A stretch of DNA of 64,000 nucleotides, taken from Bacteroidales bacterium (GTDB lineage: Bacteria > Bacteroidota > Bacteroidia > Bacteroidales > Marinifilaceae). Made by a program: the position numbers and the translations under genes. Under the pieces are notes generated by a model. That model was not told the origin of the DNA. It ran no database searches and saw only the letters and a program-made list of their open reading frames with translations. The stretch spans positions 1 to 64,000 of the forward strand of contig SUWY01000009.1 of assembly GCA_015061245.1 (NCBI GenBank). Direction: 5' to 3'. Of this stretch, positions 33,417 to 41,860 are shown in pieces; position 1 is the stretch's first letter, and each line of letters opens with the position of its first letter.

Positions 33417-34403
33417 ATGGAGACAGTTGTTAGCGGTATCAGACCTACCGGAAATCTACACTTAGGAAACTACTTTGGAGCAGTGAAGAACTTCTTGCGC
33501 ATGCAGGATGAGTATAAATGTTATTTCTTTATTGCGGATTGGCACTCATTGACTACCCACCCAAAACCAGGTGATGTTGAGGCAAATGTGCGTAAAATTT
33601 TAGCTGAGTATCTGGCTTGTGGAGTTGATCCTGAAAAGTGTTCAATATATGTTCAAAGTGATGTGAAAGAGGTATTGGAACTTTACCTTTTCTTGAATAT
33701 GAATGCCTATTTAGGAGAGTTGGAGCGAGTAACCTCGTTTAAAGAGAAGGCTCGTCAACAACCTAATAATGTCAATGCCGGATTGTTGACCTATCCAACA
33801 CTTATGGCTGCGGACATTCTTATTCACCGCGCACATAAGGTTCCTGTTGGAAAGGATCAGGAGCAGAATATGGAGATGGCTCGCCACTTTGCTCGTCGTT
33901 TTAACCAGATTTATGGAGCAGAGTTGTTCCCTGAGCCACAATCTTTCCACTATTCAGCTGAGGCAGTTAAGGTTCCGGGACTTGATGGTAGCGGTAAGAT
34001 GGGAAAATCAGAGGGAAATGCAATATATTTGATTGATGAGCCTGCAGCAATTCGTAAAAAGGTTATGAAAGCGGTTACCGATCAGGGACCAACCGAGCCT
34101 AATAGTGTTAAGCCAGAACCTGTTGAGAATCTATTCACAATGATGAAGATTGTTTCAACTCAGGATACTTACGACTACTTTAACGATAAGTACAATGCTT
34201 GTGAGATTCGTTATGGTGATATGAAGAAGCAACTTGCCGAGGATATTATCTCATTTACTTCACCTATTCGTGAAAGAATTCTTGAGGTTGCTGCTGATCA
34301 AGAGTACTTGAACAAGGTTATTGCTCAGGGAGCAGAGCAGGCTCGCGAGAGTGCTGTAAAGACATTGATAGAGGCTCGTAAATTGATAGGTTTCAGTCGT
34401 TAA
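33417..34403 (+). CDS. trpS: Tryptophanyl-tRNA synthetase
   Basis: This is a class I aminoacyl-tRNA synthetase charging tRNA-Trp. The 328-residue protein has the HIGH-type motif TGNLHLGNYFGA (residues 10-21), the KMSKS-type motif SGKMGKSEGN (about 192-201) and the tryptophan-pocket region GKDQEQNMEMARHFARRFN. Length is normal. It heads a plus-strand run trpS-ruvA-MBL hydrolase-mtnN-flavoprotein with gaps or overlaps under ten bases. Confidence 0.97.
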   Translation: METVVSGIRPTGNLHLGNYFGAVKNFLRMQDEYKCYFFIADWHSLTTHPKPGDVEANVRKILAEYLACGVDPEKCSIYVQSDVKEVLELYLFLNMNAYLGELERVTSFKEKARQQPNNVNAGLLTYPTLMAADILIHRAHKVPVGKDQEQNMEMARHFARRFNQIYGAELFPEPQSFHYSAEAVKVPGLDGSGKMGKSEGNAIYLIDEPAAIRKKVMKAVTDQGPTEPNSVKPEPVENLFTMMKIVSTQDTYDYFNDKYNACEIRYGDMKKQLAEDIISFTSPIRERILEVAADQEYLNKVIAQGAEQARESAVKTLIEARKLIGFSR

Positions 34404-34411
34404 TATTGATT

Positions 34412-34996
34412 ATGTACGATTATCTCAAAGGTATATTGGCAGAGGTTCAGCCTACCTACGCTGTTGTAGAGTGCAATGGCGTGGGGTACTATGCCAACAT
34501 TTCGTTGAATACCTATACTAAAATATCATCACAGAACCAGGTTTTACTCTATGTTCATCTTGTGGTTCGTGAAGATGCGCACATCTTGTATGGTTTTGCG
34601 ACCAAAGAGGAGAGAACTATATTCCGTCAATTGATATCTGTATCCGGAATTGGTCCAAATACTGCATCAATTATGTTGAGTGCAATGAGTGTGAATGAGA
34701 TAGTCGGAGCAATACAGACAGGAAATGTCGATGCAATCAAGCGTGTAAAGGGAATTGGTTTAAAGACTGCCCAACGAGTTATTATAGAGTTGAAGGATAA
34801 GATGGGCTCCGGTGCCGATGTTCCTGTATTGGTTGGCATTGGCGCTGATAACCCGGCAAAAGAGGAGGCTTTGGCAGCTCTGCTGGCTTTGGGATTTGTT
34901 AAGGGTAATGCCCAAAAGGTTCTTGATAAACTTTGTGCTTCAAATCCGGGTGCCGGAGTTGAGGAGTTGATAAAACAGGCATTGAAATTATTATGA
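34412..34996 (+). CDS. ruvA: Holliday junction DNA helicase subunit RuvA
   Basis: This is the junction-binding subunit that loads RuvB for branch migration. The 194-residue protein has the N-terminal OB domain (MYDYLKGILAEVQPTYAVVE), two helix-hairpin-helix motifs (SVSGIGPNTASIM and RVKGIGLKTAQRVIIELK), and the C-terminal RuvB-contact domain EEALAALLALGF. The ATG at 34412 matches family N-termini. RuvB is not in the window; RuvC is, at 48149-48730. Confidence 0.96.
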   Translation: MYDYLKGILAEVQPTYAVVECNGVGYYANISLNTYTKISSQNQVLLYVHLVVREDAHILYGFATKEERTIFRQLISVSGIGPNTASIMLSAMSVNEIVGAIQTGNVDAIKRVKGIGLKTAQRVIIELKDKMGSGADVPVLVGIGADNPAKEEALAALLALGFVKGNAQKVLDKLCASNPGAGVEELIKQALKLL

Positions 34997-35631
34997 TGAA
35001 GGTTGAAAAATTTGTCTTCAATGAGTGGCAGGAGAACTGCTTTCTTGCATACGATGAGACTAAAGAGGCTGTAATTATAGATTGTGGTGCTCATAGCCAG
35101 CGTGAGTTTGAGCGCTTGACATATTATGTAGAGCGTATGGGACTAAAACCTGTAGCACAGTTGTGTACTCACCTTCATTTAGACCATATATTTGGAACCC
35201 AAATGGTGCTTGATAAATGGGGGTTGGCTCCGATAGCCGGAGCGGCCGATGCATTTCTTGTAGAGCAGTGGTCAATGATCAGTGCAATGTTTGGAATGCC
35301 TGGCGAACCTCAGCCTCCAATGCCTGGAAAATATATGTCACAAGGCGATGCTATCCGCTTTGGAAACTCGGTTTTAAAAGTTCTTGAGACTCCCGGCCAC
35401 TCTCCGGGTTCTTTATGCTTCTACTCAAAGAGTGATAATATACTCTTTTCGGGCGATGTTTTGTTCAATTATGGGGTAGGCCGTTCCGATTTGCCTGGAG
35501 GTAACGGACAGCAATTGTACAACTCTATTGCGTCGCAGCTATTTACCCTTCCTGATGAGACAAAAGTCTATTGTGGCCATGGCCCTGAGACAACCATTGG
35601 TGATGAGAAATTTGGAAATCCATTTATGTAA
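34993..35631 (+). CDS. MBL-fold metallo-hydrolase (glyoxalase II-like)
   Basis: This is a 212-residue metallo-beta-lactamase-fold hydrolase with the binuclear zinc motif THLHLDH (residues 55-61), later ligands in ETPGHSPGS and LFSGDVLF, and the final VYCGHGPETT. It resembles the short prokaryotic hydroxyacylglutathione hydrolase-like proteins, which may act on thioesters. It overlaps the ruvA stop by four bases. The exact substrate is uncertain. Confidence 0.85.
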   Translation: MMKVEKFVFNEWQENCFLAYDETKEAVIIDCGAHSQREFERLTYYVERMGLKPVAQLCTHLHLDHIFGTQMVLDKWGLAPIAGAADAFLVEQWSMISAMFGMPGEPQPPMPGKYMSQGDAIRFGNSVLKVLETPGHSPGSLCFYSKSDNILFSGDVLFNYGVGRSDLPGGNGQQLYNSIASQLFTLPDETKVYCGHGPETTIGDEKFGNPFM

Positions 35632-35636
35632 GATAT

Positions 35637-36338
35637 ATGAAACGTTTGGGAATTGTTGCAGCTCTTGATAGTGAATTTGCTCAGGTAGCTGCCCTATTGC
35701 ATAATGTCAAGCAGAGCGAGATAAATGGTCTGCCCTTTGTTGAGGGTGATTTTGGCACAAATCTAAAGATTGGTTTGGCGAAGAGCGGTATTGGTAAAGT
35801 GTGTGCTGCAGTGGGTACTGTAGAGTTGATAAAACGCTTTCAACCGGACTATTTGATAAATACAGGCGTTGCCGGTGGCATTGACTCATCGCTCAATGTA
35901 ATGGATGTTGTGGTGTCAACACAGGTTGCATACCATGATGTATGGTGTGGCGAGGGCTCAATGGGACAGGTACAGGGATTCCCATTGTATTTTGACTCAT
36001 GTAGAGAGTTGATTGATATTGCTCTGAAGGTAAAAGCTACAGTTCCGGTCAAGAGTGGTTTGATTGTAACCGGAGATCAGTTTATCTCTGATAAGGAGCA
36101 GTTGGCCAAGATTAAATCAACTTTCCCCGAGGCTATGGCTGTGGATATGGAGAGTTGTTCAATAGCTCATGTATGCTACATATATAATGTGCCTTTTATG
36201 AGTTTCCGAATTATGAGCGACACCCCCGGAGCTCACGAGGATAACTTCAATCAATATATGAACTTTTGGCAGAGCATTGCCGAGAACTCGTTTGCAGTTT
36301 GTAAGGCATTTTTGGCAGAACTTGACGCATCATTATGA
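35637..36338 (+). CDS. mtnN: 5'-methylthioadenosine/S-adenosylhomocysteine nucleosidase
   Basis: This enzyme hydrolyses MTA and SAH to adenine plus the thioribose, giving S-ribosylhomocysteine for LuxS. The 233-residue protein has Glu13 in AALDSEFAQ, the phosphorylase-type TGVAGGID, the substrate Glu in VDMESCSIAHV and the catalytic Asp in RIMSDTPG. luxS is only 1.2 kb away on the opposite strand, so both halves of SAH recycling are clustered. Confidence 0.94.
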   Translation: MKRLGIVAALDSEFAQVAALLHNVKQSEINGLPFVEGDFGTNLKIGLAKSGIGKVCAAVGTVELIKRFQPDYLINTGVAGGIDSSLNVMDVVVSTQVAYHDVWCGEGSMGQVQGFPLYFDSCRELIDIALKVKATVPVKSGLIVTGDQFISDKEQLAKIKSTFPEAMAVDMESCSIAHVCYIYNVPFMSFRIMSDTPGAHEDNFNQYMNFWQSIAENSFAVCKAFLAELDASL

Positions 36339-37543
36339 ACGTTGCCATAGTGGGAGGCGGAGCAGCAGGTTTCTTTGCTGCAATTTGGGTTAAAGAGAAT
36401 AACCCTGAGGCTCGTGTTACCATCTTTGAGAGGGGAACACGAGTTTTGAGTAAAGTGCGAATATCTGGAGGAGGACGTTGTAACTTTACAAACTCAGGTG
36501 AGCATTTGAAGAACTTTACCAAGGCCTATCCACGAGGTGCCAATTTCCTTAAGAAAGCATTTCACTACTTCTCGAATAGTCATGCAATGGAGTGGTTTCA
36601 GGAGCATGGAGTGCCATACGTAATTCAGAGTGATGGTTGCGTATTTCCTGAATCCCAGCGCTCGCAGAGCGTGATTGAGGCATTGACGGGTGCTGCCCGT
36701 AAGTTAGGGGTTAAAGTTGTGACCTCGCTCGGGGTAAATGATATTATCTATACTGATTCCAAGCAGTTTACACTATTGCTGGGCGAGGGCTTACGCGATA
36801 CCTTTGATAAGGTTATTGTTACCACCGGAGGAGCCTCAAAGGAGTGGCTTTCAATTTTTGAACGTATGGGTCATAAGATTGAAGAGCCTGTACCATCGCT
36901 ATTTACACTTGAAATTGAGGATGATGAGTTGCGAGAGTTGACCGGTCTGGTTGTGCCAAATGCAATGGTATCAATTGTAGGTAGTAAGATTCGTGAAGAG
37001 GGAGCTCTGTTGATAACCCATTGGGGAGTAAGCGGACCTGCAGCCCTAAAAGCATCGGCCTATGGTGCCAGGCTTTTACATGATGTTGGTTACAATTGCA
37101 ATATTGCAATAAATTGGGTAGGAGTTGTAAATAGCTCTATTGTTATTGAGCAATTGACAAAGGTCGCTATTGAACATGCTTCCAAACATGTAACAAATTT
37201 TGCTCCATTTGGTCTGCAGACAAGGTTATGGCGATATTTGGTTGCGAAGAGTGGTATTCCTGCAGAGCGTCGATGGAGTGAGTTGGGTAATAAAGGTATA
37301 AATAGATTGGCTGAACGTCTTACAAATGACCAATATGTGGTAACGGGCAAGGGTTCATTTAAGGATGAGTTTGTCACTTGTGGTGGCGTATCGCTTGAGT
37401 CTGTTGATGTGAATACAATGCAAAGCAAGGTGTGCCCCGGTCTCTATTTTGCCGGAGAGGTGCTTGATATTGACGGAATAACCGGTGGATTTAATTTTCA
37501 AGCGGCTTGGACAACTGCATTTATTGCAGGAAAGTTGGGGTAG
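36335..37543 (+). CDS. HI0933-family flavoprotein (NAD(P)/FAD-dependent oxidoreductase)
   Basis: This is a 402-residue FAD-binding protein of the HI0933/YhiN family. The Rossmann GGGAAGFFAAI is at residues 7-17, the family signature RISGGGRCNFTNS near 47-59, and the C-terminal FAD contact reads LYFAGEVLDIDGITGGFNFQ. Members are related to BaiN-type reductases, but the physiological substrate of most is unknown. It overlaps mtnN by four bases. Its tail converges with luxS. Confidence 0.9.
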   Translation: MNVAIVGGGAAGFFAAIWVKENNPEARVTIFERGTRVLSKVRISGGGRCNFTNSGEHLKNFTKAYPRGANFLKKAFHYFSNSHAMEWFQEHGVPYVIQSDGCVFPESQRSQSVIEALTGAARKLGVKVVTSLGVNDIIYTDSKQFTLLLGEGLRDTFDKVIVTTGGASKEWLSIFERMGHKIEEPVPSLFTLEIEDDELRELTGLVVPNAMVSIVGSKIREEGALLITHWGVSGPAALKASAYGARLLHDVGYNCNIAINWVGVVNSSIVIEQLTKVAIEHASKHVTNFAPFGLQTRLWRYLVAKSGIPAERRWSELGNKGINRLAERLTNDQYVVTGKGSFKDEFVTCGGVSLESVDVNTMQSKVCPGLYFAGEVLDIDGITGGFNFQAAWTTAFIAGKLG

Positions 37544-37553
37544 GGTATATCTC

Positions 37554-38030
37554 CTATTCGGGATATACCATATTAGCCTCGCCCATTCTCTCTAAAACCT
37601 CGCTTACATACTTAGCGGACTCCCATTTAGCCATTGGCAGATCGTGTAACAAGTAGTTTCCGCAATCTTTTGGAGCAGCACCTGGAATTTCCCCCTCAAA
37701 ATCGCGAACAAATTTAAATGTCTCTGTCATTAGTGGAAGAATATCCTGTGGAGTAAGATTGCCTTTTGCCAGAAAGTAGCATCCGGTGCAACATCCCATA
37801 GGGCCCCAATAGATAATCTTATCTGCCCACTCTGAATTTCTTAAATAGGTGGCAGCCAAATGCTCAATGGTGTGTAGTGCTCCCTGTCCCATTGCAGGCT
37901 CGCGATTTGGCTCTTTCATTCTAATATCAAAAGTTGTAATAGTCTCTCCTCCTACTATATCTTTACGAGACACATAAATTCCTCGAAGTAATTCGATATG
38001 ATTAATTGTGAAACTAGGTATTGTTTTCAT
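37554..38030 (-). CDS. luxS: S-ribosylhomocysteine lyase
   Basis: This enzyme cleaves S-ribosylhomocysteine to homocysteine and DPD, the precursor of autoinducer-2. The 158-residue protein has the metal-binding HTIEH (His53 and His57), the catalytic Cys80 in GPMGCCTGCY (the usual sequence is GCRTGFY, so two flanking residues differ) and the metal Cys123 in PKDCGNY. It is eight bases downstream of the diadenylate cyclase gene on the same strand. Confidence 0.93.
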   Translation of the reverse strand: MKTIPSFTINHIELLRGIYVSRKDIVGGETITTFDIRMKEPNREPAMGQGALHTIEHLAATYLRNSEWADKIIYWGPMGCCTGCYFLAKGNLTPQDILPLMTETFKFVRDFEGEIPGAAPKDCGNYLLHDLPMAKWESAKYVSEVLERMGEANMVYPE

Positions 38031-38038
38031 GCTATATT

Positions 38039-38821
38039 CTATTTTTCAAACATTGATAAATCATTTGCCAAAAAGGCTTGTAGTATCTCCTGTGATACGG
38101 CTCTAACATATTGATTTTGATGGAATATTGAGATATTCCCGGTCTCTTCACTTACCACTATTACCTGAGCATCGCTCGATGCTGATAATCCTAAAGCGGC
38201 TCTGTGTCGCAATCCCATACTTCCGGGTATATCAAGACGGTCTGAAACAGGAAGGATGCAACGGGCTGCAATAACTCTATCCTGAGCAATAATCATAGCT
38301 CCATCATGTAGAGGGGTATTTTTGAAGAAGATGTTCTCGATTATCTCTTGGGTGATATCGCCATTAATCTTAACTCCTGTGTTGATAAAGTCATCAAGAA
38401 AACTCTTTTTGGCAATTACAATCAATGCTCCTGTCTTTGTCTTAGACAAATTGTTGCAGGCTGCAATTATTGCTTTAATAGTATTCTGTTTAGCCTCCTC
38501 CTCTTTGAAAATCATTTTTGGATTCAATAGATTTCTCCATTTGTAATGGCTACCTATCATAAGCAAGAATTTGCGAACCTCCTGTTGGAAAAGAATCAAT
38601 AGTGCCAACACTCCAACGCTGATGAATTGACCGAGTATAGAGGAGATGAGTTCCATGTTTAAGGCCTCGACTAAAACCCAAAATAGATATACTGTAAAGA
38701 CACCGGCAAAGATTGTTGCGGCAATGGTACCTTTTACCACTCTATATCCAATAAAGAATATAGTTGCGACTAACAGTATGTCAAGAATGTCGAAAAATCC
38801 GAATGATAAAAAATCTAGCAT
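38039..38821 (-). CDS. cdaA: Diadenylate cyclase CdaA
   Basis: This membrane enzyme makes cyclic di-AMP from two ATP. Three N-terminal transmembrane helices (about residues 9-85) are followed by a DAC (DisA_N) domain with both catalytic motifs, DGA at 173-175 and RHR at 205-207. The start MLDFLSFGFFDILDILLVA matches the typical CdaA N-terminus; the longer frame adds 11 residues. No CdaR-type regulator gene lies beside it. Adjacency to luxS suggests co-transcription. Confidence 0.93.
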   Translation of the reverse strand: MLDFLSFGFFDILDILLVATIFFIGYRVVKGTIAATIFAGVFTVYLFWVLVEALNMELISSILGQFISVGVLALLILFQQEVRKFLLMIGSHYKWRNLLNPKMIFKEEEAKQNTIKAIIAACNNLSKTKTGALIVIAKKSFLDDFINTGVKINGDITQEIIENIFFKNTPLHDGAMIIAQDRVIAARCILPVSDRLDIPGSMGLRHRAALGLSASSDAQVIVVSEETGNISIFHQNQYVRAVSQEILQAFLANDLSMFEK

Positions 38822-39003
38822 GTTGTGTTGTGTTACAAGTAACGATAATGACAAAGATAGTGCAAACTTTACATAGATACAAATTTTATTAGCTGTTTAA
38901 AAATTAAACAATTTATTCTTAAATTTGTCTCAATAAAACAGCCCTTCAGGTTTAAGGTTGAATTTGTGATTTTAATATTAATAAAAACAAATTGATAGGC
39001 AGT

Positions 39004-39630
39004 ATGAGAGTAATGAAACTGATGTTGGTGAGCTTGTGTTTGGCAGGAGCATTTGCATGTGCACCAACAGAGAAAAAAGGTGATATGAATGATAAGAATC
39101 AGGTTGTCGAGACCATTATGGCTCGTCGCAGTATCCGTAAATATAAACCACAACCGGTTAGTCGTGATACCATGAAGATGATATTGGAGTGTGGAATAAA
39201 TGCTCCAAACGGTCAGAATAAGCAATCTTGGGAGGTACGAGTTGTTGACTCTCCTGAACTTATGACCGAGGCTGTAAAGGCTATGGTTGCAGCAAATCCG
39301 GGAGTTGATGCCTCTTTTATTGAGGGGTGTTTTCGTGGTGCCCCAACAATGGTATTTATTGCAAATGATCCATCGTATGATTTCTCGCCGGTAGATTGTG
39401 GCTTATTGGCCGAGAATATGATGCTCTCTGCATGGTCATTCGGAGTGGGTTCGATAGCTTTGGGTAGTCCTGTAAGATTCCTCGAGAATAAACCTGAAAC
39501 TGCCGAGTTTATGAGTAAGTTAGGGTTTTCTGAGGGTTATAAGCTTATACTTTGTGTAGGCTTCGGATATGCTGATGAGGCTCCAGCTGCCAAACCACGT
39601 GATTGGGGTAAAGTGAAATTTATTGATTGA
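39004..39630 (+). CDS. Nitroreductase-family protein with a lipoprotein signal
   Basis: This is a 208-residue FMN-dependent nitroreductase-fold protein. The FMN-binding start ARRSIRKYKPQPV (about 37-49), INAPNGQNKQSWEV and DCGLLAENMMLSAWSFGVGS are canonical. Unusually, MRVMKLMLVSLCLAGAFAC at the N-terminus is a lipoprotein signal with Cys19, then APTEKKGD, so the enzyme is predicted to sit in the periplasm or on a membrane instead of the cytoplasm. The ATG at 39004 is used. The LolA-like gene follows 14 bases later. Confidence 0.85.
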   Translation: MRVMKLMLVSLCLAGAFACAPTEKKGDMNDKNQVVETIMARRSIRKYKPQPVSRDTMKMILECGINAPNGQNKQSWEVRVVDSPELMTEAVKAMVAANPGVDASFIEGCFRGAPTMVFIANDPSYDFSPVDCGLLAENMMLSAWSFGVGSIALGSPVRFLENKPETAEFMSKLGFSEGYKLILCVGFGYADEAPAAKPRDWGKVKFID

Positions 39631-39644
39631 TAAAGTGAGAAGAG

Positions 39645-40280
39645 ATGAAGAGAATAGTTATATCGATAGTAGCTCTTTTGATGTGCGTAGGCGCTTTTGC
39701 GCAATCTGATCCTGCTGCCAAAGCACTGCTTGATAAGTCGGCAGCAAAGTTTAAAACATACGACTCAGCTGAGGTAAAATTTTCAATGACCATGCAAAAC
39801 ATTGCAGAGGGTATTGAGGATGGTTATGATGGCGTTGCCTATATGAAAGGCAATATGTATAGAGTTGAGTTGATGGGAGTTGTAAACTTTTTTGATGGAC
39901 AGAATATATACTCATACAATCCTGACATTGCAGAGGTAACAATTAAAAGTCCTAACGATAGTGAAGAGGAGTTGTTGCAGCCCAACGAGATTTTTGAGAT
40001 ACACAACAAAGGGTTTGTGCAAAAGAGTGCCGGAAGTGAAGGTGGATTAACAAAGGTTGATTTGATTCCTACAGATGATACCAAGAGTTTCTCAAAATTA
40101 ACAGTTTGGGTAAGTCCTTCTACCAATATGATTCAAAAGGTTGTATCGTACGGTAAAGATGGAAATGATGTGATAGTTGAGATTAAATCATTTGTCAAGC
40201 CACAAACAGCGCTAAATGACAATCTCTTTAAATATAGCAGAGAGGCTTATCCTGATGCTGAGTTAGTTGATCTTAGATAA
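39645..40280 (+). CDS. LolA-like outer-membrane lipoprotein carrier
   Basis: This is a 211-residue periplasmic protein with signal peptide MKRIVISIVALLMCVGAFAQ. The body has the LolA fold pattern: strands such as AEVKFSMTMQ and GVAYMKGNMYRVELMGVVNFFDGQNIYSYNPD, and the later STNMIQKVVSYGKDGN. It should escort lipoproteins from the inner to the outer membrane. It shares a likely transcript with the lipoprotein-type nitroreductase and ends at a terminator. Confidence 0.85.
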   Translation: MKRIVISIVALLMCVGAFAQSDPAAKALLDKSAAKFKTYDSAEVKFSMTMQNIAEGIEDGYDGVAYMKGNMYRVELMGVVNFFDGQNIYSYNPDIAEVTIKSPNDSEEELLQPNEIFEIHNKGFVQKSAGSEGGLTKVDLIPTDDTKSFSKLTVWVSPSTNMIQKVVSYGKDGNDVIVEIKSFVKPQTALNDNLFKYSREAYPDAELVDLR

Positions 40281-40300
40281 TGGAAATGTCATACAGAACC

Positions 40301-40334
40301 AATCCTCGGTAATAAAAATTATCGGGGATTTTTT
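40301..40334 (+). terminator. Rho-independent terminator after the LolA-like gene
   Basis: AATCCTCGGTAAT (40301-40313) pairs with ATTATCGGGGATT (40318-40330) with two G-T pairs and an AAAA loop, then a run of six T. Confidence 0.88.
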
Positions 40335-40347
40335 GATTAGATTTTTG

Positions 40348-40378
40348 TTGCAGAGGTTAATTAGAAACGTTACTTTTG
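40348..40378 (+). promoter_or_regulatory. Promoter for the DUF1846 gene
   Basis: TTG (40348-40350), 20 bases, TACTTTTG (40371-40378). It overlaps the upstream end of the longest reading frame, which supports the ATG at 40397. Confidence 0.55.
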
Positions 40379-40396
40379 CGAGGTAAGTGGAATATT

Positions 40397-41860
40397 ATGA
40401 GAAGAGGTTTCGATAACGAAAAGTATTTGAAGATACAATCTGAGCATATCAAACAGAGAATTGCGCAGTTTGGTGATAAGTTGTATTTGGAGTTTGGTGG
40501 TAAACTATTTGATGATCACCATGCTAGCCGAGTGTTACCGGGATTCTTGCCCGATAGTAAGTTACGAATGCTTATGCAGCTACGTGACGAGGCTGAAATA
40601 GTAATGGTTATAAGCGCCAAGGATATCGAGAAGAACAAAATGCGCGGCGATTTGGGCATAACTTACGATGAGGATGTATTGCGTTTGCGTGGAGAGTTCG
40701 AAAATGTAGGTCTCTATGTCAGTAGTGTTGTTATTACTCACTACAACGGCCAATCTAGTGCCATTGCATATAGAAACCGTTTAGAGCGTTTAGGTATAAA
40801 GGTCTATTATCACTATACAATTGAGGGCTATCCTACTAATGTAGCTTTGATTGATTCTGATGAGGGCTTCGGTAAAAATGATTACGTAGAAACTACTCGT
40901 CCACTTGTAATCGTAACAGCTCCGGGACCCGGTAGCGGTAAAATGGCTGTCTGCTTAAGCCAATTGTATCACGAGAATAAACGTAACGTAAAGGCAGGAT
41001 ACTCAAAATTTGAGACTTTCCCTGTATGGAATTTACCATTGAAGCACCCTGTAAATATGGCATATGAGGCTGCTACAGCTGATTTGGATGATGTAAATAT
41101 GATTGATCCATTCCATTTGGAGGCTTATGGCAAGATAGCTGTAAACTATAACCGTGATATAGAGATCTTCCCTGTATTGAATACCCTTTTTGAGGGAATC
41201 TACGGAGAGAGTCCATATAAATCTCCAACCGATATGGGAGTCAATATGATTGGTTTCTGTATGGAGGATGAGGAGATTTGTTGTAAAGCAGCCAATGAGG
41301 AGATTATTCGTCGATATTACTATGCTCTATGTAATATGGCAGAGAAGGGTAGTGATGATCATGAGGTCAATAAGATTGCCTTGATTATGAAACAGGCAAA
41401 ACTTACAACCGATGATCGTAAAACAACTGTGGCTGCACAACAGAAAAAGCAGATTTCAGGAGTACAGGCAGCTGCAATTGAGCTTCATGATGGAACAATT
41501 ATTACTGCACGTACCAGTCCGTTGTTAGGACCTAGTGCTGCCCTTATATTGAATGCAACAAAGCATTTGGCAGGTATTCCTCACGACGTAAATTTGATTC
41601 CCGAGGAGATGATAGCTCCAATACAGAAGACTAAGGTAGAGTATCTGCATGGACACAATCCTCGACTTCATACCGATGAGGTTCTAGTTGCTATATCTAT
41701 TTTAAGTAATCACGATGAGAGCTGCAGAAAGGCGTTGCAGCAACTTCCTAATTTGCGTGGGTGTCAAGTTCACTCTACGGCAATGTTAAGCGAAGTTGAT
41801 CGTAAAATTTTCCAAAAATTAGGAGTAGGACTTACTTGTGATCCGGTGAAGAAGGGGTAA
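40397..41860 (+). CDS. DUF1846 (UPF0371) protein
   Basis: This is a 487-residue cytoplasmic protein of the conserved DUF1846 family, whose function is not established. It begins MRRGFDNEKYLKIQSEHI and contains the Gly-rich IVTAPGPGSGKMAVCLSQLYH (about 176-196), which looks like a nucleotide-binding loop. The end KLGVGLTCDPVKKG is family-typical. The stop codon overlaps the start of the BASS transporter by one base. Confidence 0.9.
   Translation: MRRGFDNEKYLKIQSEHIKQRIAQFGDKLYLEFGGKLFDDHHASRVLPGFLPDSKLRMLMQLRDEAEIVMVISAKDIEKNKMRGDLGITYDEDVLRLRGEFENVGLYVSSVVITHYNGQSSAIAYRNRLERLGIKVYYHYTIEGYPTNVALIDSDEGFGKNDYVETTRPLVIVTAPGPGSGKMAVCLSQLYHENKRNVKAGYSKFETFPVWNLPLKHPVNMAYEAATADLDDVNMIDPFHLEAYGKIAVNYNRDIEIFPVLNTLFEGIYGESPYKSPTDMGVNMIGFCMEDEEICCKAANEEIIRRYYYALCNMAEKGSDDHEVNKIALIMKQAKLTTDDRKTTVAAQQKKQISGVQAAAIELHDGTIITARTSPLLGPSAALILNATKHLAGIPHDVNLIPEEMIAPIQKTKVEYLHGHNPRLHTDEVLVAISILSNHDESCRKALQQLPNLRGCQVHSTAMLSEVDRKIFQKLGVGLTCDPVKKG

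Noticed and set aside
37544-37569. Eight-bp inverted repeat between the flavoprotein gene and luxS as a terminator
   Set aside because: The stem is short and A+T-rich, lies partly in luxS coding sequence, and has no T-run.
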